Source: Bacillota bacterium
Lineage (GTDB): Bacteria > Bacillota > Sulfobacillia > JAJZYS01 > JAJYTV01
NCBI GenBank assembly: GCA_021793645.1
Contig: JAJYSJ010000007.1
Span: 62,001 to 126,000 of the forward strand
Direction: 5' to 3'
Length of the DNA stretch: 64,000 nucleotides
The notes below the pieces were generated by a model that was not told where the DNA came from, made no database searches, and saw only the letters and a program-made list of their open reading frames with translations. Position 1 is the first letter of the stretch. Each line of letters begins with the position of its first letter. Below, piece after piece: positions 18,388-29,533 of this stretch. The position numbers and the translations under genes were made by a program.

Positions 18388-18930
18388 TTGTTAGGGCGAC
18401 AGCGCCGCAAGGCGCTGCGAGATGCGGCGCAGACGATCGTCGTCGCCGTCGTGCTGGCGCTTGTGATTCGCACGTTCCTCGTCGAGCCATTCGTCGTGGA
18501 CGGCGTCTCGATGGAGAACACCCTGCAAAACAACGAGCGTCTGCTTGTCAATAAACTGTGGTTTCATTTCAGCCCCTTGCACTATGGCGAGATCGTGATC
18601 TTCCAGCCCCCGATCCCCGGACAGCCGCTCTATGTCAAGCGGGTGATCGCGACCTCCGGGCAGACGATATCGATGGTCAACGGGAAAGTCTTCGTAAACG
18701 GTAGGGCGATGCCTCAACCATTCCTGGTACATCACGGCGTGAGTACCCAGGACCATTGGAACATGCCGCCGTTCAAGGTGCCCAAGGGCGACATCTTCGT
18801 CCTTGGAGACCATCGTGCAGAGAGCCGCGACAGCCGGTACTTCGGTCCGGTCAGTGTAAACGCCGTGCAGGGAGTCGCGTTCTGGGTGATCTGGCCCATA
18901 CAGCAGTTCGGGCCGGTGCCTTCGCCATGA
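18388..18930 (+). CDS. lepB: Signal peptidase I (first of tandem pair)
   Basis: VIRTFLVEPFVVDGVSMENTLQNNERLLVNKL...GDIFVLGDHRAESRDSRYFGPV; Ser/Lys catalytic boxes. Confidence 0.94.
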   Translation: MLGRQRRKALRDAAQTIVVAVVLALVIRTFLVEPFVVDGVSMENTLQNNERLLVNKLWFHFSPLHYGEIVIFQPPIPGQPLYVKRVIATSGQTISMVNGKVFVNGRAMPQPFLVHHGVSTQDHWNMPPFKVPKGDIFVLGDHRAESRDSRYFGPVSVNAVQGVAFWVIWPIQQFGPVPSP

Positions 18931-18965
18931 GGGGAAGCACTGCGCGCGAAGCGGGAGGTGGACGT

Positions 18966-19502
18966 TTGTTTGGGGGACAGCCCCGCAAGGCGCTGCGCGA
19001 CACGCTGCAAACGGTGATCGTGGCCGTCGTCCTGGCACTTGTGATCAGGACATTCGTCGTCGAGCCGTACATCGTGGACGGGTATTCGATGCAGAACACC
19101 TTGCAGAACCACGAGCGTCTGCTCGTCAATAAGCTGTTGTTTCATTTCAGTTCGTTGCACTACGGCGAGATCGTGGTCTTCCAGCCCCCAATCCCGGGCC
19201 AGCCGCCGTACGTCAAGCGCGTGATCGCGACAGGCGGACAGACCGTATCGATGGTCAACGGACAGGTCTTCGTGAACGGCAAGGCGATGCCCCAGCCGTA
19301 CCTCTTGTACCATGGCGTGAGCACAGAGGATCACTGGAACATGGCGCCCCTCAAGGTGCCCAAGGGCGATATCTTCGTCCTAGGCGACCATCGTGCGGCC
19401 AGCGAGGACAGTCGGTTCTTCGGTCCGGTGAGCGTCAGTGCAGTGCAGGGCGTCGCGTTCTGGGTGATCTGGCCGCTCAATCAATTCGGGCCGATCCCAT
19501 GA
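18966..19502 (+). CDS. lepB: Signal peptidase I (second of tandem pair)
   Basis: LFGGQPRKALRDTLQTVIVAVVLALVIRTFVVEPYIVDGYSMQNTLQNHERLLVNKL...GDIFVLGDHRAASEDSRFFGPV; TTG start aligned to that of the upstream copy. Confidence 0.93.
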   Translation: MFGGQPRKALRDTLQTVIVAVVLALVIRTFVVEPYIVDGYSMQNTLQNHERLLVNKLLFHFSSLHYGEIVVFQPPIPGQPPYVKRVIATGGQTVSMVNGQVFVNGKAMPQPYLLYHGVSTEDHWNMAPLKVPKGDIFVLGDHRAASEDSRFFGPVSVSAVQGVAFWVIWPLNQFGPIP

Positions 19503-20260
19503 CCGGCATACCGGTGCACATGCAGCGCGCGGAAAGCGTGCTGCGCGAGGCAAGACACCACCTCGACGCCTGGATCGAGGTGGCTGATGCGCGTGCACCG
19601 GTTTCCTCGCGCCTTCCACGTCTGCGCCACCTACTCGATCACGTACAGGGCGCGCTTGTCCTAACCCATGCTGATCTCGCGGATCGCTCTGCAGTGGCTG
19701 CCTGGTGCCGTGCTCTCGAGCAGCCTTGCTTTGCACTCAATGCACGGATCGCGCCTCCGGCTGCGCTCACCCGCTGGCTGGAGGCGCAGACCGGGCGCCC
19801 GCCCTTGCGCCTGTTCATCGCAGGCATGCCGAACGTTGGCAAGTCGACCCTTGTGAACCGCCTGATCGGCTCGCGGTCCGCAGCGGTCGGTGCGAAGCCA
19901 GGCGTGACCCGGGCCGAGCAGTGGATCCGCCGCGGCGATCTCGCGCTGCTCGACCTGCCGGGCATCCTCCCACGCAAGCCCACCCTCCTGGCGGCGGCCA
20001 TCGGCCTGGTGCCGGAGGGGGAGTATGACTCGGATGAGGCGGCGCGGACCGTACTCGAGGCTCTCCCCGGGCCAGCGGCACAGCGCTATGACGTCGTGGT
20101 TGGCGGAAGGGACGCTCTCGAGGCGGTGGCGGAGCACCAGCACCTTCTGAGCCGCGGCGGGTCCCTAGACCTTCAGCGTGCCGCGCAAACCGTGCTGCAG
20201 GATCTCAGACAGGGTCGCCTGCGCCCTGCGCAGCTGGAGTGGCCGAGCGATGGCGTGTGA
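19499..20260 (+). CDS. rbgA: Ribosome biogenesis GTPase YlqF/RbgA (circularly permuted GTPase)
   Basis: GIPVHMQRAESVLREARHHLDAWIEVADARAPVSS...GMPNVGKSTLVNRL...KPGVTRAEQW...LLDLPGIL. Confidence 0.92.
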   Translation: MTGIPVHMQRAESVLREARHHLDAWIEVADARAPVSSRLPRLRHLLDHVQGALVLTHADLADRSAVAAWCRALEQPCFALNARIAPPAALTRWLEAQTGRPPLRLFIAGMPNVGKSTLVNRLIGSRSAAVGAKPGVTRAEQWIRRGDLALLDLPGILPRKPTLLAAAIGLVPEGEYDSDEAARTVLEALPGPAAQRYDVVVGGRDALEAVAEHQHLLSRGGSLDLQRAAQTVLQDLRQGRLRPAQLEWPSDGV

Positions 20261-20885
20261 GGATCTGCCTGCGCAGCATGCGGTGCGAAGTGCCGAGATC
20301 CGTGAGTGGGGCTATCGGCTGCTATGCGGTATCGACGAGGTCGGGCGGGGTGCACTTGCCGGACCGGTGGCGGCGGGCGCTGTAGTGCTCGACCAAGACC
20401 TCGGCATCGCGGGAGTGGACGACTCCAAGCGGCTTTCACCCCTTCAGCGCAGGCGCCTGGCGCCGCGCATCCGTTCGAGGGCAGTCGCCGCGGCTGTAGG
20501 CTACGCCGCACCGCGCGAGATCGATCGCATCGGCATCGTCCGGGCCACCCAGCTTGCAATGCACCGGGCGCTTGCCCGCCTCGGAGTGCAGCCGGACCAC
20601 CTCCTGCTCGACGCATTCCTGCTGCCTGGCACCGACTTGCCGCAGATCGCGCGTGCGAAGGGGGATCAGCTCTACGCCGAGATTGCGGCGGCATCCATTC
20701 TGGCGAAGGTGGAGCGGGACGCGCTGATGCAGCGCATCGCCCAGGAGTTCCCGGCATATGGGTGGCAGCAGAACAAGGGCTACGGAGCGCCGGAGCATCT
20801 CGCGGCAATCGCTGAACACGGCTTGACGCCGTGGCACCGGCAAACCTTCTGTCAAAATTGCAGACCGACTGCGGCGGGAGAATAG
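20250..20885 (+). CDS. rnhB: Ribonuclease HII
   Basis: GIDEVGRGALAGPVAAGAVVL...DDSKRLSPLQR...AEIAAASILAKVERD. Confidence 0.96.
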   Translation: MACEDLPAQHAVRSAEIREWGYRLLCGIDEVGRGALAGPVAAGAVVLDQDLGIAGVDDSKRLSPLQRRRLAPRIRSRAVAAAVGYAAPREIDRIGIVRATQLAMHRALARLGVQPDHLLLDAFLLPGTDLPQIARAKGDQLYAEIAAASILAKVERDALMQRIAQEFPAYGWQQNKGYGAPEHLAAIAEHGLTPWHRQTFCQNCRPTAAGE

Positions 20886-20910
20886 CTCCCGGCTGAAGGG
20901 CAAAATGAAA

Positions 20911-20932
20911 CCGGCCGCCCTAGGGCGGCCGG
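20911..20932. terminator. Perfect 22-bp palindrome, candidate bidirectional terminator
   Basis: CCGGCCGCCCTAGGGCGGCCGG lies between convergent rnhB (+) and the NlpC/P60 gene (-). Confidence 0.65.
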
Positions 20933-20943
20933 TGCGATCGCGG

Positions 20944-21831
20944 CTAGTTATAGATGCGGCGTGCCCCGATGTAGCTATTTGCCCAGTAGGGCTCGGAGAG
21001 AGTCGTGAGATGCACTACGGTGCCGGTGGTCTCCGCCTGAACGAACTGCCCGTTGCCGATGTAGATTCCGACGTGGCTCGCGTAGCCGTCGGTGTTGAAG
21101 AACACGAGGTCGCCCGGCTGGAGGTCGCCGGCTGGCACGGGCACGCCCACCCCGTACTGTTCACTGGCCGTGCGCGGGAGGTTGACTCCCAGCACGTGCG
21201 CCGCGTAGTAGACAAGCCCGGAACAGTCGAACCCGACCGCAGGATTCGCACCGCCGTAAAGATAGCGCACGCCGCCGTAGTTCATCACGAGCGCGGCGAG
21301 TTTTGCACCGAAACTAGAAGGCGGCGGCAGTTGGGAAACTGCGCTGGCGGAGGGGATCACAATAGTCTGACCTGCTTGCAGCGACGTCGCGCTGACGGAA
21401 GGGTTGGCCTCCTGCAAAGCAGACAGCGTGACCCCTTCCTTGGCAGCGATGCTCTCGAGCGTATCGCCGCTCTGCACCGTGTACGCGCTGCCGCGAGGGT
21501 CGTTGCCGCGGCTGGACGTCCTGGAGGCCTGCGCCAGAGCGATGAACGTTTGGTTGCCGACCACGCCGTCCGCGCTGAGACGGTGGGCACGCTGAAACGA
21601 CTCCACAGCGTAGAGCGTTCCAGGACCGAACACGCCGTCGACCGTTACGCCGTACCCGAGACGCTGGAGTTCGAGCTGCAACACCTTGACATCTACGTGA
21701 TCAGCGGTACCGTAGCGGAGAACCTGTTGACCAAAGGCTGCTTGGGAGATTCCGGGTGGAAGCAGCACGGCGAGCATCACACCGCCGATGGCAAGTTGTC
21801 TCAGGCGGTGAGTGCCCTTCGGAACCCGCAA
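20944..21831 (-). CDS. Secreted cell wall hydrolase: peptidoglycan-binding domain + LysM + NlpC/P60
   Basis: Signal peptide; VKVLQLELQRLGYGVTVDGVFGPGTLYAVESFQ (PG_binding); YTVQSGDTLESIAAKEGVTLSALQEANP (LysM); VGFDCSGLVYY...GDLVFFNTDGYASHVGIYIGNG (NlpC/P60). Confidence 0.95.
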   Translation of the reverse strand: MRVPKGTHRLRQLAIGGVMLAVLLPPGISQAAFGQQVLRYGTADHVDVKVLQLELQRLGYGVTVDGVFGPGTLYAVESFQRAHRLSADGVVGNQTFIALAQASRTSSRGNDPRGSAYTVQSGDTLESIAAKEGVTLSALQEANPSVSATSLQAGQTIVIPSASAVSQLPPPSSFGAKLAALVMNYGGVRYLYGGANPAVGFDCSGLVYYAAHVLGVNLPRTASEQYGVGVPVPAGDLQPGDLVFFNTDGYASHVGIYIGNGQFVQAETTGTVVHLTTLSEPYWANSYIGARRIYN

Positions 21832-21844
21832 GCGATAAACCCCC

Positions 21845-21995
21845 CTTGACTCGCTTCCGGGGTTAGCTCTGGGTTCGGACCTAGGGAGAAGGCCCGTCGC
21901 TTGCGCGATTCACCCGGCGGCCATGGCGCATTGCGGCATGGCGCAATTGGTTCCCCCGTACGCCGCTCACGCGGCGATTCAGCATGGGTTCATTC
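21845..21995 (-). ncRNA. ydaO/yuaA-type c-di-AMP riboswitch (candidate)
   Basis: Minus strand reads CTGAATCGCC...TACGGGGGAACCAATT...GCCGGGTGAATCGCGC...GGGCCTTCTCCCTAGGTCCGAACCCAGAGCTAACCCCGGAAGCG. This matches the conserved ydaO motif blocks (GAAUC, GGGGGAACC, GGGUGAAUC, CGAACCC..AGCUAACC). Sits directly upstream of a LysM/NlpC gene, a typical regulon member. Confidence 0.85.
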
Positions 21996-22159
21996 TACAC
22001 TGTTGCCGAATTGCTGTCGACGCGGTAAACCCTGGCTGAAGTCTATCCCAGGAGGAAATAGTTTAACCGCGCGCGAATTGCGCCCCGCAAGCCGAGAGCC
22101 GTATCCTACGGCAAGCGGCCTAGCGTTTGGCCGCATGCCGTATACTGGGAGGCCAAGCT

Positions 22160-24244
22160 TTGCGACCGTTGATCATCGTGGAGAGTCCCGCCAAGGCGAA
22201 GACGATTGAAAAGTTCCTTGGGCGCACTTACACCGTGCGCGCTTCGAAGGGGCACGTGCGCGACTTGCCCAAAAGCCAGCTCGGAGTGTCGGTTGAGAAC
22301 GACTTTGAGCCGCGCTACATCACGATCCGAGGCAAGGGAGACATCGTCAAGGAACTGCGTGATGCGGCCAAGAAAACCGACCGCGTCTACCTCGCCACCG
22401 ACCCCGACCGCGAGGGCGAGGCAATTTCCTGGCACCTAGCCGAAGCGCTTGGCCTGGACGAGAGCGCGCCCGTGCGCATCGTGTTTCACGAGATCACAAA
22501 GGACGCCGTGAAGAGCGCCCTGCGGCATGCTCGCAAGATCGATCGGGATCTCGTCGACGCGCAGCAGGCGCGGCGGATCCTCGACCGGCTGGTCGGCTAT
22601 CAGCTTTCGCCGCTGCTCTGGCGCAAGGTGCGTCCAGGCCTCTCGGCGGGGCGCGTGCAGTCCGCCGCGGTGCACATGATCGTCGAGCGCGAGGAGGAGA
22701 TCAGGGCCTTCGTACCGGTTCAGTACTGGACCACAAGCGTGGTGCTGCGCTCGCAGGGAGGGGCATCCTTCAACGCCAGGTACCAGCAGGACGGCGAGAA
22801 CGGAGAGCGCATCCTCGATGGCGATTTCGCAGCACGCTTGCCGCAGGAGGTGCAGGGGAAGGAGTTCCTCGTCGAGGACGTCGATCGGCGCCGGCGCCGA
22901 CGCAACTCTCCGCCGCCCTTCACCACCTCGACCCTGCAGCAGGAGGCCTCGCGCCGGCTTGGCTTCACCGTCCGACGCACGATGGCCGTCGCCCAGGCGC
23001 TCTACGAAGGGCTGGAACTGGCTGGAGAGGGGCAAGTAGGTCTCGTCACCTACATCCGTACCGACTCCACTCGCGTCTCGGACGAGGCGCAAGCCGCCGC
23101 TGCCGACTACATTCGCACGATGTATGGCGATCAGTTCGCCCAACCGGCAGAACGCAAGGAACGGCGCCGCGCTGGTGTGCAGGACGCCCACGAAGCGATC
23201 CGTCCCACGTCGGTGCTTCGCCGTCCGGAGGATGTGGCCCAGTCGCTGACGCGTGAGCAGCTGCAACTCTACCGCCTGATCTGGCAGCGCTTTGTCGGCA
23301 GCGCGATGAGCCCTGCGGAGTACGACCTGACCACGGTGCGCCTGCGGGCTGGCGAACACCCCTTCCGCGCCTCGGGCAGCGTGCTCATCTTCAAGGGCTT
23401 TTTGGCCCTGCAGGGGACGACGGACGACGAGGCCGGCGAGGGGGGCGGCGAGTTGCCGTCGGTCGCGCAGGGGGAACGCTGCGCGTGTCTTGAGGCATCC
23501 AGCGAGGAACACGCCACCGAGCCGCCGCCGCGCTATACCGAAGCGTCGCTTGTCAAGGCGCTTGAGGAGCGGGGAATCGGGCGGCCGAGCACCTACGCCC
23601 CGACCATCCAGACGATCCAGGACCGCAGCTATGTCGAGCGGCGCGAGCGCCGGCTGCACCCGACGGAACTCGGAGAACTTGTGGACCAGATGTTGCGCGA
23701 GCACTTCCCTGAGGTGGTGGACCCTGAGTTCACGGCGGAGCTCGAGTCCCGACTGGACCGGATCGAGGAGGGCAAGGCGCCCTGGAACCTCGTGCTGCGA
23801 GAGTTCTACGAACCGTTCTCCAAGGATCTGCAGAAGGCCGAGGCAGCGATCGCCAAGGTTGAGCAGCCGGAGGAAGTCTCGGACGTCCAGTGCGAGCAGT
23901 GCGGCAGGATGATGGTCATCAAGCATGGCCGCTACGGTCGGTTCCTCGCCTGTCCCGGCTACCCGGAGTGCAAGAACACCAAGCCCCTGCGCGAACCCAC
24001 AGGCGTGAACTGCCCCGAATGCGGCGGCGAGATCGTCGCCAGGCGCTCGCGTCGCGGCCGGATGTTCTATGGTTGCGCGAACTACCCGAACTGTCACTTC
24101 ACCACCTGGAAGAAGCCCGTCAAAGAGAACTGCCCGACCTGCGGGGCGTTCCTCGTGGAGCACCCGCGCCGGGGCGGCAAGGGCGAGCTCGTCTGCGTCA
24201 AAGAATGCGGCTACCGCCGCCCGATGGCTGCAGAGGCCGAATAG
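22160..24244 (+). CDS. topA: DNA topoisomerase I
   Basis: LRPLIIVESPAKAKTIEKFLGRTYTVRASKGHVRDLP...; C-terminal Cys4 zinc fingers (CEQCGRMMVIKHGRYGRFLACPGYPEC). Confidence 0.98.
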   Translation: MRPLIIVESPAKAKTIEKFLGRTYTVRASKGHVRDLPKSQLGVSVENDFEPRYITIRGKGDIVKELRDAAKKTDRVYLATDPDREGEAISWHLAEALGLDESAPVRIVFHEITKDAVKSALRHARKIDRDLVDAQQARRILDRLVGYQLSPLLWRKVRPGLSAGRVQSAAVHMIVEREEEIRAFVPVQYWTTSVVLRSQGGASFNARYQQDGENGERILDGDFAARLPQEVQGKEFLVEDVDRRRRRRNSPPPFTTSTLQQEASRRLGFTVRRTMAVAQALYEGLELAGEGQVGLVTYIRTDSTRVSDEAQAAAADYIRTMYGDQFAQPAERKERRRAGVQDAHEAIRPTSVLRRPEDVAQSLTREQLQLYRLIWQRFVGSAMSPAEYDLTTVRLRAGEHPFRASGSVLIFKGFLALQGTTDDEAGEGGGELPSVAQGERCACLEASSEEHATEPPPRYTEASLVKALEERGIGRPSTYAPTIQTIQDRSYVERRERRLHPTELGELVDQMLREHFPEVVDPEFTAELESRLDRIEEGKAPWNLVLREFYEPFSKDLQKAEAAIAKVEQPEEVSDVQCEQCGRMMVIKHGRYGRFLACPGYPECKNTKPLREPTGVNCPECGGEIVARRSRRGRMFYGCANYPNCHFTTWKKPVKENCPTCGAFLVEHPRRGGKGELVCVKECGYRRPMAAEAE

Positions 24245-24261
24245 GCAAGGGGGGTGGCCGA

Positions 24262-25128
24262 TTGCGGGTCGACAACGAGGCGCTCGCACGGCTGGAACGC
24301 GAACTGCGCCTGCGCGGAGCATCGCCCCACACAATGCGCGCCTACCGTCAGGATCTGCAGCAGGTTAGGGACTTCCTGCGCGGTGAGGAACTCACTCCTT
24401 TGCGCCTTCGCGCGTACCTCGCCAAGCTGCAGCAGGAAGGGCGCGCGCGGCGCACGATCGCGCGTGCCCTCTCTGCGCTGAAGGCGCTGGCGCGCATGCA
24501 CCGCCGCGCGCAGGAGGCGGCGCCCGAGTGGCTGTTCACCATGCGCGGACCTCGTCTGGAAAGGCGCCTTCCGCAGTTTTTCAGCGTGGAGGAGACGACA
24601 CGCCTGCTGGCGCGGCCCGACGACCGCACACCGCTCGGCATGCGGGACCGCGCGCTGCTAGAACTCCTCTACGCAAGCGGGCTGCGCGTCTCGGAGGCCT
24701 GTGGGCTCGACGTTTCGGACCTCAGCCTGCGGGGGGGCGAAGTGCGCGTGATGGGCAAGGGCGGCAGGGAGCGCATCGTTCCCTTCGGTCGGGCGGCGGA
24801 GCGTGCTCTCTTCGCGTATCTTGAGCGTGGGCGCCCCCGCATTGCGCGCTCCGTTCAGGCGCTCTTCCTCAACAGCAGGGGCGGACGCCTCACAACCCGC
24901 AGCGTCCGGCGCATCCTCGCAGTGTACGAACTGCAAGCCGGACTGCCGCAGCGCAGTCCGCACAGCCTGCGTCACACGTTCGCGACGCACCTTTTGGAGG
25001 GAGGAGCGGACCTTCGCTCCGTGCAGGAGCTACTGGGACACCGCAGCCTCTCCTCGACGCAGATCTACACGCACGTCCAGGCTGGCCGCATGCGCGTGGT
25101 CTATCGCAAGGCGCATCCCCGGGCTTAG
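24262..25128 (+). CDS. xerC: Tyrosine recombinase XerC/CodV-type
   Basis: [19 protein letters not shown]...[18 protein letters not shown]...[39 protein letters not shown]. Located between topA and hslV as in Bacillus. Confidence 0.92.
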   Translation: MRVDNEALARLERELRLRGASPHTMRAYRQDLQQVRDFLRGEELTPLRLRAYLAKLQQEGRARRTIARALSALKALARMHRRAQEAAPEWLFTMRGPRLERRLPQFFSVEETTRLLARPDDRTPLGMRDRALLELLYASGLRVSEACGLDVSDLSLRGGEVRVMGKGGRERIVPFGRAAERALFAYLERGRPRIARSVQALFLNSRGGRLTTRSVRRILAVYELQAGLPQRSPHSLRHTFATHLLEGGADLRSVQELLGHRSLSSTQIYTHVQAGRMRVVYRKAHPRA

Positions 25129-25142
25129 AAAGGAAGGATCGC

Positions 25143-25703
25143 ATGGAAGCGCCGCAGTTCCGCTCCACGACAGTGATCGCCGTCGTCCGTGACGGGATGG
25201 CCGCGATGGCAGGCGACGGACAGGTCACGATGGGCGACGCGACGATCGTGAAGCATGGTGCGCGCAAGCTGCGCCGACTCCACGACGGACAGGTCCTCGG
25301 CGGATTCGCCGGTTCGGTGGCAGACGCGCTCCTGCTCTTCGATGCCTTCGAGCGCCAACTCTCGGAGCAGCACGGACAGCTCCGCCAGGCAGCTGCATCG
25401 CTCGTGCGCGCCTGGCGGCAGGATCGCATGCTGCGGCGCCTGGAGGCGCTTCTGCTCGTCTGCGACCGCCAGGACGTCCTGCTGCTGGCCGGGTCCGGCG
25501 AGGTGATCGAACCAGATGACGGGATTGCCGCCATCGGCTCGGGCGGCAACTACGCCCTCTCGGCTGCGCGAGCCCTCGTGCGGGAGACGAAGCTGCCTCC
25601 GGGCGAGATCGCGCGGCGCAGCCTGCAGATCGCAAGTGAGATCTGCGTATACACGAACGATCACATCACCGTCGAGGAACTTGGGGGAGGCGATCGCGGA
25701 TGA
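25143..25703 (+). CDS. hslV: ATP-dependent protease subunit HslV (ClpQ)
   Basis: [58 protein letters not shown]. Confidence 0.96.
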   Translation: MEAPQFRSTTVIAVVRDGMAAMAGDGQVTMGDATIVKHGARKLRRLHDGQVLGGFAGSVADALLLFDAFERQLSEQHGQLRQAAASLVRAWRQDRMLRRLEALLLVCDRQDVLLLAGSGEVIEPDDGIAAIGSGGNYALSAARALVRETKLPPGEIARRSLQIASEICVYTNDHITVEELGGGDRG

Positions 25704-27055
25704 CGGCAGCGGAGATCGTCCTGGAACTGAACCGCTTCGTGATCGGGCAGGAGGAAGCCAAACGCAAGGTTGCGATCGCGCTGCGCAACCGAGAGCGCCG
25801 CGAGCGGCTGCAGCCAGGACTGCGGGAAGAGGTCACGCCGAAGAATATCCTGATGATCGGCCCAACCGGCGTGGGCAAGACGGAGATCGCCCGCAGGCTG
25901 GCTCGCCTCGTTGGAGCACCCTTCACGAAAGTGGAAGTCACGCGCTTTACGGAAGTCGGCTACGTCGGGCGAGACGTCGAGTCGATCATCCGGGACTTGG
26001 CGGAGGTGGCGGTGCGCCTCGTGCGTGAGGAGATGCGGCGCCAGATCGAGCCCGACGCGAACGTGCAGGCCGAGGACCGGTTGGTCGAACTGATGCTGGG
26101 GGAGACTCAAGAGCCTTCCAACCCCTTTGCGTCAATCTTCGGCTTTGGCCAAAACCAGCAGCCGAAGGCAGAGCGCATGTCCGAGAGCGAACGCCAGGAC
26201 AAGCGGCGCGACCTGCGCGACCGCTTGCGCCGCGGCGAACTCGAGGACGAGATCATCGAGGTCGAGGTGGAGGAGCAGGGGAGCTCGGGCATGCCGTTTC
26301 TCGGCGACGGCCAGAATCAGATGCAGGAGATGCTGCAGCAGATGATGCCGAAGCGCACGCGCCGGCGGCGTCTGACGGTCCGCGAGGCACGGCCGATCGT
26401 CCGCCTGCAGGAGGCGGACCGCCTGATCGACCAGGACAAGGTCGCACAGGAGGCGGTGCGGCGGACCGAGCAGTCGGGCATCGTTTTCCTCGATGAGATC
26501 GACAAGGTGGCGGCGCACGGCGCCCAGGGCCCGGACGTCTCGCGCGAGGGCGTGCAGCGCGACCTCCTGCCGATCGTCGAGGGCACGACGGTCTCAACGA
26601 AGTACGGCCCCGTGCGCACGGAGCACATCCTCTTCATCGCTGCCGGTGCCTTTCATATCGCGAGTCCGCAGGACCTCATCCCCGAACTTCAGGGACGCTT
26701 CCCCATCCGCGTGGAACTGCGCTCGCTGGGTGTCGAGGACCTGCGGCGCATTCTCGTCGAGCCGGAGCACGCGCTCGTGCGCCAGTACGAGGCGCTGCTC
26801 GAGACCGACGGCGTTGCGCTCGAGGTCTCGGATGATGCCGTGCTGGCGATCGCGGAGTTCGCGCATCGGCTCAACGAGGAGACGGAGGACATCGGTGCAC
26901 GGCGCCTGCACACTCTCCTCGAGCGCTGCCTCGAGGACGCGCTCTACAGGGCACCGGATCCTGCCTTCAGCGCGCTCAAGGTGGATCGCGCCTATGTGGA
27001 GCGACAACTCGGAGAAGTCGCCGCGAACCCCGAACTCTCGCGCTATATCCTGTAG
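25700..27055 (+). CDS. hslU: ATP-dependent protease ATPase subunit HslU (ClpY)
   Basis: [25 protein letters not shown]...[52 protein letters not shown]. Confidence 0.97.
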   Translation: MTAAEIVLELNRFVIGQEEAKRKVAIALRNRERRERLQPGLREEVTPKNILMIGPTGVGKTEIARRLARLVGAPFTKVEVTRFTEVGYVGRDVESIIRDLAEVAVRLVREEMRRQIEPDANVQAEDRLVELMLGETQEPSNPFASIFGFGQNQQPKAERMSESERQDKRRDLRDRLRRGELEDEIIEVEVEEQGSSGMPFLGDGQNQMQEMLQQMMPKRTRRRRLTVREARPIVRLQEADRLIDQDKVAQEAVRRTEQSGIVFLDEIDKVAAHGAQGPDVSREGVQRDLLPIVEGTTVSTKYGPVRTEHILFIAAGAFHIASPQDLIPELQGRFPIRVELRSLGVEDLRRILVEPEHALVRQYEALLETDGVALEVSDDAVLAIAEFAHRLNEETEDIGARRLHTLLERCLEDALYRAPDPAFSALKVDRAYVERQLGEVAANPELSRYIL

Positions 27056-27279
27056 GACGCGCACTGGCGCGAACTGATCGACGGGGCCGCAGCCCTTGCG
27101 GCAGCGGCTCTCTGGCTTTTTGCGCCGTTCGGCGCGGGCCCCTCGCGGCGCGAAGCGCGACGGTCGAGGGCGTCTGCATGACGACCGGTCGCACAGCGGT
27201 GTTCGGCGTGGACATGCGGGGGATGCGCCCCCTGGCCTCAAGTTAGGCTGGGGCGTTGAGCGGCCGAAACCGTGTCCGA

Positions 27280-27308
27280 TTGAGACCTCTATTGCCTCGT
27301 GGTATACT
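27280..27308 (+). promoter_or_regulatory. Candidate sigma-A promoter for rpsB-tsf
   Basis: TTGAGA (27280-27285) - 17 nt - TATACT (27303-27308) about 110 nt upstream of the rpsB start. Confidence 0.65.
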
Positions 27309-27418
27309 GCTGGAGGCAATTTCGCACGCATGGGGATGCGTTGGGCGGTGGCCCGGCAAGTCCGGGTTTCCCGGCGTAGAGGAGCTATGCGGCGGCAAAA
27401 CCGATGAGGAGGAATCCC

Positions 27419-28117
27419 GTGTCGTACATTTCGATGAAGCAGCTCCTGGAGGCTGGCGTCCACTTCGGACACCAGACGCGGCGTTGGAACCCGAAGATGC
27501 GACCCTACATCTTCACCGAGCGCAATGGCATCTATATCATCGACCTGCAGAAGACGGTCAAGAAGGTCGATGAGGCCTACCAGTTCATCCGTCAGGTGGC
27601 GGGCGACAACGGGCGGATCCTGTTTGTCGGCACGAAGAAGCAGGCCCAGGAGTCGGTTGCAGAAGAAGCGCTGCGATGCGGCGAATTCTTCGTCAACCAG
27701 CGCTGGCTCGGCGGCACCATGACCAACTTCGGCACAATTCGCAAGCGTCTGCAGCGCCTCTCAGAACTCGAGGAAATGGAGACCGACGGGCGCTTCCAGG
27801 AGCTCACGAAGAAGGAAGTCAGCGGGCTCTTGCACGAGAAGGAGAAGCTTGAAAAGTTCCTTGGCGGGATCAAGGGCATGAAGAATCTGCCGGCGGCCCT
27901 CTTTGTGATCGATCCGCGCAAGGAGCGGATTGCCGTCACCGAGGCGAACGCCTTGGGCATCCCGGTCGTCGCGATCGTGGATACGAACTGTGATCCTGAC
28001 GAGATCAACTATGTCATCCCCGGCAACGACGACGCGATCCGCGCCGTCAAGCTGCTCACAGCGCGCATGGCCGATGCGGTGCTCGAGGGCAAGCAGGGCG
28101 TGCAGCTCGCAGAGTAG
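27419..28117 (+). CDS. rpsB: 30S ribosomal protein S2
   Basis: (GTG) [45 protein letters not shown]. Confidence 0.98.
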   Translation: MSYISMKQLLEAGVHFGHQTRRWNPKMRPYIFTERNGIYIIDLQKTVKKVDEAYQFIRQVAGDNGRILFVGTKKQAQESVAEEALRCGEFFVNQRWLGGTMTNFGTIRKRLQRLSELEEMETDGRFQELTKKEVSGLLHEKEKLEKFLGGIKGMKNLPAALFVIDPRKERIAVTEANALGIPVVAIVDTNCDPDEINYVIPGNDDAIRAVKLLTARMADAVLEGKQGVQLAE

Positions 28118-28128
28118 ACGCATCGTTC

Positions 28129-28156
28129 GCGCCCCCGGTGTCTAAGCCGGGGGCGC
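28129..28156 (+). terminator. Hairpin between rpsB and tsf
   Basis: GCGCCCCCGG-TGTCTAAG-CCGGGGGCGC; 10-bp perfect stem. Confidence 0.6.
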
Positions 28157-28184
28157 CTTCGCACGAATACGGGAGGGAAGCGGT

Positions 28185-29532
<1,348 letters not shown>

Positions 29533-29533
29533 G

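Noticed and set aside
22141-22146. TATACT before topA as a sigma-A promoter
   Set aside because: No acceptable -35 at 16-18 nt spacing was found (GCCTAG-type sequence), so not listed as a feature.
22436-24334. 632-aa minus-strand ORF opposite topA
   Set aside because: Shadow ORF opposite an unambiguous topoisomerase I; amino-acid composition typical of antisense GC-rich DNA.
27096-27407. 103-aa ORF in the rpsB upstream region
   Set aside because: Spans the candidate promoter and leader; sequence is Arg/Gly-rich with no domain. Likely non-coding leader.
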